Of a DNA stretch of 50,034 nt, positions 35,297-43,812 are shown in pieces. The notes below the pieces were generated by a model, which had not been told where the DNA came from, made no database searches, and saw only the letters and a program-made list of their open reading frames with translations. Origin of the DNA: CAYVWB01 sp964455395. Its GTDB lineage: Bacteria; Desulfobacterota; Desulfovibrionia; Desulfovibrionales; Desulfovibrionaceae. Position 1 is the stretch's first letter. The number at the start of each line of letters is the position of its first letter. Both the position numbers and the translations under genes were made by a program. The stretch covers positions 1 through 50,034 of the forward strand of contig CAYVWB010000030.1 in the NCBI GenBank assembly GCA_964455395.1, read 5' to 3'.

Positions 35297-37501
35297 ATGG
35301 ACCAGTCGCACCCCATCCACACCAAGGGGATGTCCCTCCCGCTGGACGACGTCTCCGGAATCGCAACGGCGACTCCGAGCGATGAACTGACCGTGGGCCG
35401 GCTCGCCGCTGCGGCGCAGACGGCGTCGCCGCGGATGCGCATCGCCGACGCCAAAGTGCTTCTGGACGCGGCCGGCGTGCTGGGGGCCATCGTGGTCACG
35501 GCGGACGGGGGGCCCCACAGTCCCGTGCGCGGCCTTTTCATGAGTCACCTCATCAACAGAATATTGGGGATGCGTTACGGCGTCTCCCTCTACTACGACA
35601 AGCCGGTTGCGTCCTTGATGAACAGGTCCCCCCTCATCCTGGACGCCGGGGTCTCCCTCCACGAAGCGGCGCGTCGAGCCATGGCCCGCGACGAGGCGGA
35701 GCTCTATGACGACATCATCATCGTGAAGGACGGCGCCCTGCTGGGCAAGGTGGGCGTGCGGGAGCTGACGCAGGCCCTGGCCGACTCCTTCGCAGTGCGC
35801 TTCACCCAGTCCATGAGCGCCTACGAGACGATCTTCCGCAATACGGGGACGGCAAACGCCGTCGTCACGCCCGAGGGCGTCATCATGGCCGTGAACGACG
35901 AGTTCGTCCGCCTGAGCGGCTACAGCGCCGACGAACTGGTGGGCGCGCCTTGGCGGCGTCTGTTGCGGGTGAACGGGAACTCGGCCGCGCTTCCGGACGA
36001 CGCCGCCTTGCTGCAGCAGTCCGCGACGCATCACGCGTTGGAGCTTCGCCGCAAGCACGGCGGAACGCGCCACGTCAACATGATCTGTTCCAAGGCGGAA
36101 CAGCTGAACAGCACCATCCTCTGCATGATGGATGTGACCAAGGAGCTCGCGGCGAAGATCCAGCTGAACACCATGGCGCATCAAGACCCTCTGACCGGCC
36201 TGGGCAACCGTCGGTTCTTCCAGAACACGTTGCGTCTGGCGCTGCGCCAAGCCGAGAGCCGGGGCGAATCCGTGGCGCTGATCTTCATCGATCTGGACGA
36301 ATTCAAGTTCCTCAACGACAGCCAGGGGCACCCTGCCGGGGACCTCGCCTTGCAGACCATCGCCCAGCGGTTCAAGCAGCAAGTGCGCGAGCACGACACC
36401 ATCGCACGGCTGGGCGGCGACGAGTTCGCCGTCATCTCCGTGGGCGCGCACAACAAAGCCACCGTGCGCCAGGTCACGGTGCGGCTTTTGGAAGCGGCGC
36501 GCGAGCCCATCCAGCTCGACAGCGTGAACGCGCATCTCGGTGCGAGTATCGGTGTGGCGATCCACCCCGAAGACGCCGCCAGCGCCGAGGAGCTCTGCAA
36601 GGCCGCCGATCAGGCCATGTACCTCGCCAAGGACTCTGGCAAGAACCAAATCCGATTTTATTCCAAGGAATTGACCGAGTCCATTCACAGACAGCTGGAA
36701 CTGGAGCGACGCCTGCGAGAGAGCCTGGAGCGCGATCTCGTGCTGCCCTACTTCCAACCGCTGGTGCACACCCAGACCGGCGCCATCGTGGGCGTGGAAG
36801 CGCTGGCGCGGATGCTCGACCCCGACGGCGGCCTCACGCCCCCCAGCGAGTTCATCCCCAAAGCGGAACAGCTCGGTCTGCTGGACCTGGTGACAGAGCG
36901 CATTCTCGACAAGTCGCTGGCGTACATCGCATCACTGCGCAGCGCGGGCCACGCGCTCCATCTGAACTTCAACATCTCCCCGAACCAGCTCGAAGGAGAT
37001 TTCCTTCCGACGCTGCTCTCCAGACTGTGCCGTCAATATGTGTTCGAACCTGGTGACATCACGCTGGAAATCACGGAGTCGAACCTCATGCGCAACCTGG
37101 AGTACAGCAGAACACGCGTGGAAATCTTCAGCAACGCCGGGTTCATGCTCGCCGTGGACGACTTCGGCTCAGGCTATTCGTCGCTGCTGCACATCAAGTC
37201 CCTGCCCGTGCGGATTCTCAAGGTGGACAAAGCGCTCATCACGGGACTTGGCACGGACGCCTCCACGCACTCCCTGGCCAAAGCGGCGGTGCAGCTTGCG
37301 CGGGGGCTGGGCATGCAGGTGGTGGGCGAAGGCGTGGAGACCGAGGCTGACCTGCATGCGTTGTGCAACCTCGCCTGCGACTTCTGTCAGGGTTACTACT
37401 TCAGCCCGCCCCTCCCGGCCGAGGCCTTCACGGCGCTGCTTGCAGAGACCGAGGCCGTTCCCGCGCCACCTGGTGAGAGTCGGCTCTTCCACGCCTGCTG
37501 A
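35297..37501 (+). CDS. CBS-PAS-GGDEF-EAL cyclic-di-GMP turnover protein (734 aa)
   Basis: The N-terminal 170 residues look like a CBS pair (VGRLAAAAQTASPRMRIADA; PVASLMNRSPLILDAGVSLHEAARRA; YDDIIIVKDGALLGKVGV). A PAS domain follows (IFRNTGTANAVVTPEGVIMAVN). The GGDEF domain has an intact active-site motif (RLGGDEFAV, about residue 373). The EAL domain has intact catalytic motifs (VEALARM near 500, EITESNL, DDFGSGYSSL, KVDKALI, GEGVETEADL). Both the cyclase and the phosphodiesterase could therefore work; which dominates cannot be read. There is no membrane segment, so it is cytoplasmic, with CBS and PAS probably sensing a nucleotide and a small ligand or redox state. It is preceded by a leader ORF and followed by a C-loop hairpin. 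Confidence 0.93.
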   Translation: MDQSHPIHTKGMSLPLDDVSGIATATPSDELTVGRLAAAAQTASPRMRIADAKVLLDAAGVLGAIVVTADGGPHSPVRGLFMSHLINRILGMRYGVSLYYDKPVASLMNRSPLILDAGVSLHEAARRAMARDEAELYDDIIIVKDGALLGKVGVRELTQALADSFAVRFTQSMSAYETIFRNTGTANAVVTPEGVIMAVNDEFVRLSGYSADELVGAPWRRLLRVNGNSAALPDDAALLQQSATHHALELRRKHGGTRHVNMICSKAEQLNSTILCMMDVTKELAAKIQLNTMAHQDPLTGLGNRRFFQNTLRLALRQAESRGESVALIFIDLDEFKFLNDSQGHPAGDLALQTIAQRFKQQVREHDTIARLGGDEFAVISVGAHNKATVRQVTVRLLEAAREPIQLDSVNAHLGASIGVAIHPEDAASAEELCKAADQAMYLAKDSGKNQIRFYSKELTESIHRQLELERRLRESLERDLVLPYFQPLVHTQTGAIVGVEALARMLDPDGGLTPPSEFIPKAEQLGLLDLVTERILDKSLAYIASLRSAGHALHLNFNISPNQLEGDFLPTLLSRLCRQYVFEPGDITLEITESNLMRNLEYSRTRVEIFSNAGFMLAVDDFGSGYSSLLHIKSLPVRILKVDKALITGLGTDASTHSLAKAAVQLARGLGMQVVGEGVETEADLHALCNLACDFCQGYYFSPPLPAEAFTALLAETEAVPAPPGESRLFHAC

Positions 37502-37529
37502 CAGCCCCCTCCCCCCCGGTGGGGCCCTG
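37502..37529 (+). other. Hairpin with C7 loop immediately after the GGDEF-EAL stop
   Basis: GCCCC (37504-37508) pairs with GGGGC (37521-37525), with outer CA/TG pairs, around the loop CTCCCCCCCGGT. It begins at the stop codon (37499-37501). No U tract follows. The rest of the gap to 37861 is increasingly AT-rich and holds the promoter at 37717. Confidence 0.5.
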
Positions 37530-37716
37530 CGGACGCCCTGCCGATTGCCCGCCGAATCCGCCTGCCGACGCAGCAGTCGCGAGGGCGCTTGCTCCGCCTG
37601 AACGAACCTGCGCATGGGGCGCGGGATATCGTGAAGATTTCCAATACTTGCCAGAATTCATGCAAGCCGGCTATAAACAAGTGGCCTGTTTTTTTGATAT
37701 ATATACACAATACTGT

Positions 37717-37745
37717 TTGACCTGAATCGCTTCTCATACTATATA
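37717..37745 (+). promoter_or_regulatory. Sigma-70 promoter upstream of the Mrr-STAND gene
   Basis: TTGACC (37717-37722), exactly 17 bp and TATATA (37740-37745) lie in a strongly AT-rich stretch (37660-37800). A start near 37752 gives a leader of about 110 nt that contains the 23-bp element. Confidence 0.6.
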
Positions 37746-37843
37746 TTGACGCGTTGCCCATATGCATTCCAACTTGCCGTATACTGCGGCGCTCCGCATC
37801 GGAAGCGGCTTTGGCTGAAGCAACAGTCGGGCGCTCAATAACA

Positions 37844-37866
37844 GATAACTATAAATTATCCATGAC
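37844..37866 (+). repeat. 23-bp inward-facing element, left copy (includes the Mrr-STAND start codon)
   Basis: The sequence is identical over 23 bp to 45108-45130 read on the other strand. It contains an inverted repeat GATAA-N7-TTATC, a TATAAA box and, at its end, CCATGAC with the start codon (37862-37864). TATAAA ends six bases before the ATG, which is the spacing of a -10 box for a leaderless mRNA. Confidence 0.85.
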
Positions 37867-40800
37867 TACGCCAGACAATCCCGAGAACGAGCAAGCGCTT
37901 TGGCGGCAGTTCGAAAATCTGGCGACACGGCTCATCCGGAACGAACTCAAGATCACGCCGACGCAAGTCTACGTCACGCAAGCAAGTAGAGACGGCGGCT
38001 ACGATGGCGAAATCGTGTACCAAGTGGCAGACGACGCTCAAGACGGACTCGGCGCGCTGACCTTCAGGATATTCCTCGAAGCGAAAATTCGAACAGGGCA
38101 ACAAGGCATCGGCCTCCGCGATTTCGCAGCCACCCTCGTCATCGCGCACAATGCAGCCGCCAGAACCTTGGTTGTCGTGGCGAATCGACACTTTACCGAA
38201 CAAGCCATCACACACGCCAAGACCTTTTTCAGCAAAACCAATCTGGATGTCCGCTTGGTCGATGGCCCCACCGTCTCCGGCTGGGTGCGCAGACGTCGCA
38301 ATCAGCTTGCACGGGAGTTCCCGGCGAAACTGCTCGATATGCTGACGCTGGAGAATCCCGATGAGGAGAAAAGCCGGGAGTACAGAGCCGCCGCCGACAC
38401 GCCGGGCAGTCGCAAGACGCCTTCACGGGATCTGGTGGTGGAAACAGGCTGGCGGGAGGACGGCGCCATGGCGGACTGCCGCCTGCGCTTCCTTCCGGAC
38501 GAGCGCCATGCGCCGGCAGCGCCGCCGCCCCTCTTGAGCGATGCGCGGCGGCGACTTGCGAGCGACCTCGCCACTGCGATGTCAGCCAGCGCAGCACAAG
38601 GCGGCGTCTTCACGCTCTTCGGCGCGGGCGGCGTGGGCAAGTCGGTCCTCGTCGACCATGTCCTGCACGGGCTGAGCACGTCCGCAACACAGGACGCGCC
38701 GCCGTGGGTCGAGCGGGTCGACGTCAGCAAATCGATATCCAGCCGCACACTGTTCACCCACATGCTCAAAGCGCTCTACGGCTTCGATCCCAGCGAACTG
38801 GTCGCCGACACGGAAGACGCCTGGAAGCCTGAAGCGCTCATCGACAGGCTTGGCGGCGCCGATGTCGAGGAGGCCATGCGCAACGCCGTGGTCAGCACCC
38901 TGCAGAGCAATTCAAGGGAATATTCGAGCAGCCTGGACCTGAACATCGAACCACTGCTCGGATTTCTCGGCGTCGTCGCCAGCAACCTCCGCCGGGGACG
39001 CGCCATAGCCCTGGTCTTCCACGAACTCAACAAGAGCTCCTCGGAAAATCTGGAGTTCCTGCTCCAGGCGGCGCGGCTGATGGCGCAGAAGGGCGTCGTG
39101 GTCCTGCTCGAAGTCCGCCACGAGGGGTTTCAACAACACGCCCACACGCGTGACGACCACGGCCTGCAGTCACCTCTCTCCCAGCGACAATGGGATGCCT
39201 ATGTACAACAATTCAAGGCGCTAGCGGACAACGGCGTCTTTCAGGTAAACCCCCCGCAGCCAGCGGAGGCCCACGCCTATCTGGAGTCGATGCTCCCCGG
39301 TCTGGGGGACGAGCGCGCCGCAGTCATCACCCGCCATGTGGGCTTTATCCCCTTGCATCTGCGGTTGACCGCGGCGTGGCTCAAGGAGGAGCGCATCCTC
39401 GCGCGGCCCCACGAAAGCGGCGTATTCCTCGTCGAGGACCTGGAACGGTTCTTCGGCGAACACGATATTGCGCCACACTCGGTCGCCACCATTTTCTCCC
39501 AGGTCATCGCAGCGTGGTGGAGCCGGGAAGAGCCCGCCTTCCGCCAATGCCTGGCCGCTGCAGGCCTGCTGCAAGGCAGACTCCCCTTCGAAGCCGTCAC
39601 GAAGCTGGCCGAGGGCGGCGATCCCGAGAATATCGCGGACAAATTGATCGACTCGGGACTCTTCGCTCTGGCGACCGACACCATGCAGGACCTGGAGGCG
39701 TCGCACGACCTCATCCGCGAGCAGATGGCGCAGTTCCGACAAGGACGCAGCCCGACCCACGCGCTCGTCGCCCGCAAGCTGCTGCCGCACCTGGATACGC
39801 TCTACACGCATCCCCTGACGCGAACCATGCGCGAAGTGGACCTGCTGAGCGTACTGGGGCAAGACCAAGCCGATCGAATGCACGGCCTCGCCTACACCGT
39901 CGCAAATGAACTCGCCACGACACGCGACTGGAGCATGGCGTCGACATACTTCGCCAAGGCGTGTGAGGCGCTCGGCGGCTGCACGGGAGCCGTGCGCGGC
40001 GCCGAAGAGCAGCTGAAGGAGCTGCGCACCCTCGCCGACTGGCTCGAAGTGGAGGTGCTGCGCTACCGCATCGGCAGTGAAGAGAACTTCAATCGTCTCA
40101 GCGCTTTGCTGACCCTGCTGAACTTTCCCGGACACCTGGATCCGCAGAGCGCGGAACACAAGACGTTGCGGATTCGGGCGGCCATTCTCGAATGGCGATA
40201 CCACTTCGTCCAGGAGAAGTTCGACGACGCGCTCGCCGCAGCCGAACGCGGCCGCGAGATCGCTCTGGAGGATGACGCGGCCGTGGACCTCGAAGTGCGC
40301 GGCAAGGCTTTATCCAACCATGCCGTGACGCTCAAGGTCAAAGACCGGCGTGAGGAATCACTCGCGGCGTTCGAAGAAGCCCGAAAGCGGCTGCCCCTTT
40401 CCTACACGGTGGAAGCGGAGCGCCTCTCCAACATCGCGGCCTTCGCCTTGCGGGACGACCCGAACAAAGCGCTGGCTTGCTACCGGGAGCTTCTAGAAGT
40501 CACCAGGAACACGGAATATTCCTTTTCTGAGATCATCCACGCCCATGTCGACATCGCCATGGCGGATTTCCTCCAGGACGAGTTGCACGCCGCCGAGCGC
40601 GACGCGCATATCGCCATCAAACTCGCCATGGACAACGGCGTCCCGGCTGAGGAAGCCCGCGGCCGCAACATCCTCGGTTGCGCGTACTGGGCGCAGAACA
40701 GGGTGATGGAAGCGGACGAGGCCTTCAATAAGGCCGCCCTCGCCTCGGAACGCAGCATCTCCCATCGGTTCCTGTGGCGGATGCGTACGAACGCCGCCGG

Positions 40801-41128
40801 GACCGCCGTGGAGCGGGGCGACTACGAGGCCGCATACAGCTTGGCCCGTTCCGCCGAGAACGCCGTGCTGACCCCCCGCGAAGGCAACTTCGCACACGTG
40901 GAAACCAAAGCCGTGTACCTGACGGCTCGGTGGTACGCGGCCTTGCTCGCCATCGGCGAATACTACAGCATGATGGGGAAAAACGCCGATGTGCAGCGGT
41001 TGCGCCTACGCGTGGCTTTGCCCCACTTCAACGAGCATCTGGACGCCTTCCTGGAGGGGACGCCCCCTCCGGCGGTCTTCGCCAGGACGACCCACCTCAA
41101 GGCGGGGCGGATCATGATCACCGGCTGA
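37862..41128 (+). CDS. Mrr-like nuclease / STAND NTPase / TPR protein, probable antiviral defence (1088 aa)
   Basis: Residues 1-170 form a PD-(D/E)xK restriction-type domain: FENLATRLI, then SRDGGYDGEI (active-site Asp near 48) and FLEAKI (ExK near 74). Residues about 230-500 are a STAND/P-loop module: Walker A TLFGAGGVGKSVLV (about 251-264). The Walker B position reads IALVFHELNKSS (about 381-392), where His replaces the usual Asp but a Glu follows. Helical TPR-like repeats fill residues about 790-1060 (KALSNHAVTLKVKDRREESLAAFEEA, NILGCAYWAQNRVMEADEAF). STAND proteins of this design (for example Avs4) sense phage proteins with the repeats and trigger the nuclease, but this one is shorter than Avs4. 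The start at 37862 fits the domain; there is no Shine-Dalgarno. Its 3' end overlaps the convergent operon by 11 bp. Confidence 0.82.
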   Translation: MTTPDNPENEQALWRQFENLATRLIRNELKITPTQVYVTQASRDGGYDGEIVYQVADDAQDGLGALTFRIFLEAKIRTGQQGIGLRDFAATLVIAHNAAARTLVVVANRHFTEQAITHAKTFFSKTNLDVRLVDGPTVSGWVRRRRNQLAREFPAKLLDMLTLENPDEEKSREYRAAADTPGSRKTPSRDLVVETGWREDGAMADCRLRFLPDERHAPAAPPPLLSDARRRLASDLATAMSASAAQGGVFTLFGAGGVGKSVLVDHVLHGLSTSATQDAPPWVERVDVSKSISSRTLFTHMLKALYGFDPSELVADTEDAWKPEALIDRLGGADVEEAMRNAVVSTLQSNSREYSSSLDLNIEPLLGFLGVVASNLRRGRAIALVFHELNKSSSENLEFLLQAARLMAQKGVVVLLEVRHEGFQQHAHTRDDHGLQSPLSQRQWDAYVQQFKALADNGVFQVNPPQPAEAHAYLESMLPGLGDERAAVITRHVGFIPLHLRLTAAWLKEERILARPHESGVFLVEDLERFFGEHDIAPHSVATIFSQVIAAWWSREEPAFRQCLAAAGLLQGRLPFEAVTKLAEGGDPENIADKLIDSGLFALATDTMQDLEASHDLIREQMAQFRQGRSPTHALVARKLLPHLDTLYTHPLTRTMREVDLLSVLGQDQADRMHGLAYTVANELATTRDWSMASTYFAKACEALGGCTGAVRGAEEQLKELRTLADWLEVEVLRYRIGSEENFNRLSALLTLLNFPGHLDPQSAEHKTLRIRAAILEWRYHFVQEKFDDALAAAERGREIALEDDAAVDLEVRGKALSNHAVTLKVKDRREESLAAFEEARKRLPLSYTVEAERLSNIAAFALRDDPNKALACYRELLEVTRNTEYSFSEIIHAHVDIAMADFLQDELHAAERDAHIAIKLAMDNGVPAEEARGRNILGCAYWAQNRVMEADEAFNKAALASERSISHRFLWRMRTNAAGTAVERGDYEAAYSLARSAENAVLTPREGNFAHVETKAVYLTARWYAALLAIGEYYSMMGKNADVQRLRLRVALPHFNEHLDAFLEGTPPPAVFARTTHLKAGRIMITG

Positions 41129-42836
41129 GCCCTTCCCGGGCGAGGCGCGCCAGCGTCTCCCACCGAGTCTGGCTGTCGGCCCGCGCGGAGCTCGACATGG
41201 CGGCATGCTTCCGGGCTATCTCCAGGGCGGTGAGGCCGGCCCACGCGAGCAACACGTCCGCTTCGGCGGCGTCCGCAGCGACGGCCGGCAGCAGCTCCCG
41301 CCACACCTCGCCTTCACGGGCCGTTTCGCCGGCGTCCTCGATGGCGAAATAGATCGTGACCGCCATGTCTTCACCTGCCTGAGCAGGATGGACGTGTTCG
41401 CCGTCTATGAAAATCAATTGGCCGTCGCGGTCGCGGAGGCAGTGCGCCAGGTCCCCGCTGCCGTGGCTGACGACGAGGGGCGAACCCGCTTCCGCTTCCG
41501 CCAGCGCGCGGAACGCCTCGATGTCGCGCGGACGCACGAAGTCCATGGCGCCTGCGAACGGCCCGTCGAGACGCGCCATGTCCAGCGCCATCATTCTCCA
41601 CGCCATGCGGACGCTCACATGACGCGCGGGCGCCCAGGGGGTCGTGGCGAGCTCTTCCCGAATGGTCCGCCGGAGCGTCTCCATGGTCTCCACGTTCGTG
41701 GCGTCCCAGTCGCGCGCCAGCGCCGTCTCCCAGGAAAAACGCGGCAAGGGATGGCGCTGCAGCTCCCGATACCGCGCCGCCAACTCGATGAAGAGCGCGG
41801 GCTCACACGTGGCCGGGAGGGGTTGCAGCGCCGGCCTCAGCAGCAGTCCGGAAGCCGGATCGCTCGCAGTCCACGGAGAGAAACACGGGAGCGCGCCGGA
41901 AAACAGTTCCCGCTCGAACCTGGTCCGGGTGGCGCTGAGGAGCGAGTCCCCGTGGAAAGGATCCCACAGGACCCGGGTGACGAGGCGGGGATAGGGCCAT
42001 TTCACGATCCAGTCGCCCGTCTCCGCTGTAAGCCGCCATCGCGTGGAGCTGCCCGGACCGTGCTCGATCCGACGCGTCTTGATGACGCGACGGTCGAGAT
42101 GGCGCTCGGCGAACGCGCGCACCGTGTGTGTATCCGGTTCGTCATCGACGTTCGGATGCGTCGGGATGACGCGTCGGCTTCCGAAGTAATTGCGGGGAGC
42201 GGCGGGGGCCGGCGTTCTGTTCGTCCGCTCCACGGGCTGCGCGCCTGTCGCCTGGTCGTAGACCTGGATATGGGCGTCGAGAAAACTCCATTCCTCCAGG
42301 GCGTTGCGGACAGTCTCCCGCGCGTTGGCGCCAAGCACGTTGCGCAACAGCGGCTGGAGGACGAAATGGGCCATGCGGCGGGTCAGCAGGTCCGTGTCGC
42401 CGAATTCCACCAGAAACCCGTTGCGCCAGTCCCGGATCAGGTCTTGGGCGAAGCCGTTGGGTGTGGCGATGACCGGGACTCCTTGCGCCATCGCCTCGAT
42501 CACCACACGACCGCCCGGCTCGTAGCGGGAGTGCGTGAGCAACACGCAGGCCCGGGTCAGCAGCGCGCTCAGGCCCGGCGGGTCCAGGTAGCCCCACCAG
42601 TGCAACACCCCTTCGCGCTCATGGGGGGCGATGCCCTCCGAAAGACCTGACACGGCGCGAACATGTTCGACTTCCTGCGGCGAGCCGCCCGCCAGCCACA
42701 GGGGAGGACACTGGTGGGGCCGCCACGATTTCAACGCGGTCCAGGCCCGAACGAGCGAGGTCACCCCTTTGTCTTCCGCCATGCGACCGATGTACACGAA
42801 CGGACGTTGCCACCACCAGTGCCTTGCGCCTTCCAT
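41118..42836 (-). CDS. GT4 glycosyltransferase C-terminal half fused to a kinase-like domain (572 aa)
   Basis: Residues about 1-225 are only the C-terminal, nucleotide-sugar-binding half of a GT-B glycosyltransferase: it starts at RPFVYIGRMAEDKGVTSLVRAW and holds the EX7E motif (SRYEPGGRVVIEAMAQGVPVIAT). The acceptor half is missing and is encoded separately at 43809-44492. Residues about 250-520 resemble a small-molecule phosphotransferase (APH/choline kinase type), with SHGSGDLAHC in the catalytic loop and IFIDGEHV as the metal loop; the usual Asn of the loop is not seen, so activity is uncertain. GAGG before the ATG at 42836 and the closeness of the radical SAM stop (42842) indicate coupling. 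It is the last gene of the operon and overlaps the convergent Mrr-STAND gene by 11 bp. Confidence 0.78.
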   Translation of the reverse strand: MEGARHWWWQRPFVYIGRMAEDKGVTSLVRAWTALKSWRPHQCPPLWLAGGSPQEVEHVRAVSGLSEGIAPHEREGVLHWWGYLDPPGLSALLTRACVLLTHSRYEPGGRVVIEAMAQGVPVIATPNGFAQDLIRDWRNGFLVEFGDTDLLTRRMAHFVLQPLLRNVLGANARETVRNALEEWSFLDAHIQVYDQATGAQPVERTNRTPAPAAPRNYFGSRRVIPTHPNVDDEPDTHTVRAFAERHLDRRVIKTRRIEHGPGSSTRWRLTAETGDWIVKWPYPRLVTRVLWDPFHGDSLLSATRTRFERELFSGALPCFSPWTASDPASGLLLRPALQPLPATCEPALFIELAARYRELQRHPLPRFSWETALARDWDATNVETMETLRRTIREELATTPWAPARHVSVRMAWRMMALDMARLDGPFAGAMDFVRPRDIEAFRALAEAEAGSPLVVSHGSGDLAHCLRDRDGQLIFIDGEHVHPAQAGEDMAVTIYFAIEDAGETAREGEVWRELLPAVAADAAEADVLLAWAGLTALEIARKHAAMSSSARADSQTRWETLARLAREGLSR

Positions 42837-42841
42837 GGGGG

Positions 42842-43812
42842 CTACCTCAGCGGTTGCGAGTGCTGGAGGGGCTCGGGACACCTGCGGCACGCAGAGGGTC
42901 GCGTCCCGGCGGCGGCGCGCAGCATCGCCGCGATGTCCATGTGTTCCAGGGCATGCGCGTGGCCAATGGGTTCCAGCTCCTCATGTTCGCTTCCATAACA
43001 GCCGTACAGCGCGCCGCCTGGATGAAGAATCGCCAGGCGCCCCAGCGTGTTGCACGGTGGGACGGGGTGTTCCTCCGGCCATTCGCCGTGGGTCAACAGT
43101 CGGCGCGGGACGGTCTCGGGTGAAAGCGCCGCAGCAAGGACGGGGTCGAGCCGCTCCTCACGAAGGCGGTTCTCCAGCCACTCCATGTCGCTGGAGGTGA
43201 GCNNNNNNNNNNGAGCGCCAGCTCGGGATGCCGCGCTGTCCCCTCCAGCAAAGCCGGCAGCCACCGGTCCACCTTCCAGGCGCGCAACTGCGCCGCCAGG
43301 GCGTCGAGGTGGCGGACGTTGCGCCTGTGGACCACTGTCACCACCGTGACCTCCGGCAGGCCCGTGCGTTCGCGCGTCTGCACGGCCTCGTGTATGGCGC
43401 GGGTGGCGCGCGCCCATCCGCCAGGGCCCCGGACAGCGTCATGGCGCAGCGGTTCCGCGTGGTCCAGGCTGATGCAGAGCTTCCTGAACGGCGTGTGCGC
43501 AAGCAGCTCCTCCCAGCCGCCCCGTGGGCCGGCCCACCCGGACGTGGCCGCCGTGAGGGTCGCCCCGGCGGCGTGCAGCCGTGCGGCGATTGCATGGATA
43601 TCCGGACGCATGGAGATTTCCCCGCCGGTGAGGTGGACTTCCTCGAAGGGGTGGCCGGTCGCTCGGCGGAGCATAGTTTCGCAGGCGCGGAGCAGCGCTT
43701 CCGGCATGACGCGCGCTCCTCGTGTGCGTCCCATGCGCTTGCGCTCCTCGCAGTAGAGGCATCGTCCCGGGCAGTGGCGCGTCAGCTTCAAGGCGAGCCG
43801 GACAGCCCTCAT
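42842..43812 (-). CDS. Radical SAM enzyme, interrupted by an assembly gap
   Basis: The N-terminus has the [4Fe-4S] motif CPGRCLYC (Cys14, Cys18, Cys21), followed by the GGE-type SAM motif VHLTGGEISMRPDI and strands LTAATSG and KLCISLDHAE. After the ten Ns (43203-43212) the frame shifts and continues with SDMEWLENRLREERLD, then CNTLGRLAILHPGGALYGCYGS and CRRCPEPLQ, which looks like a short C-terminal Cys motif of the SPASM/twitch kind. The two parts are almost certainly one gene of a little over 320 residues, with the true gap length not a match to ten bases. The substrate is unknown. Its ATG overlaps the stop of the upstream glycosyltransferase half (ATGA at 43809-43812), so it is translationally coupled. 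Confidence 0.8.
43203..43212. other. Assembly gap (10 Ns) inside the radical SAM gene
   Basis: The ten Ns are presumably a placeholder. The frames on the two sides differ, so the true length is not ten bases. Confidence 0.95.

Noticed and set aside
37754..37861. Longer N-terminus for the Mrr-STAND protein starting at 37754
   Set aside because: The extra 36 residues do not resemble the nuclease domain, and the start codon inside the shared 23-bp element matches that of the other unit.
37862..41128. Calling the STAND protein Avs4 outright
   Set aside because: The domain order fits, but the length is well below that of characterised Avs4 proteins and Walker B differs; without a tree the name is not supported.
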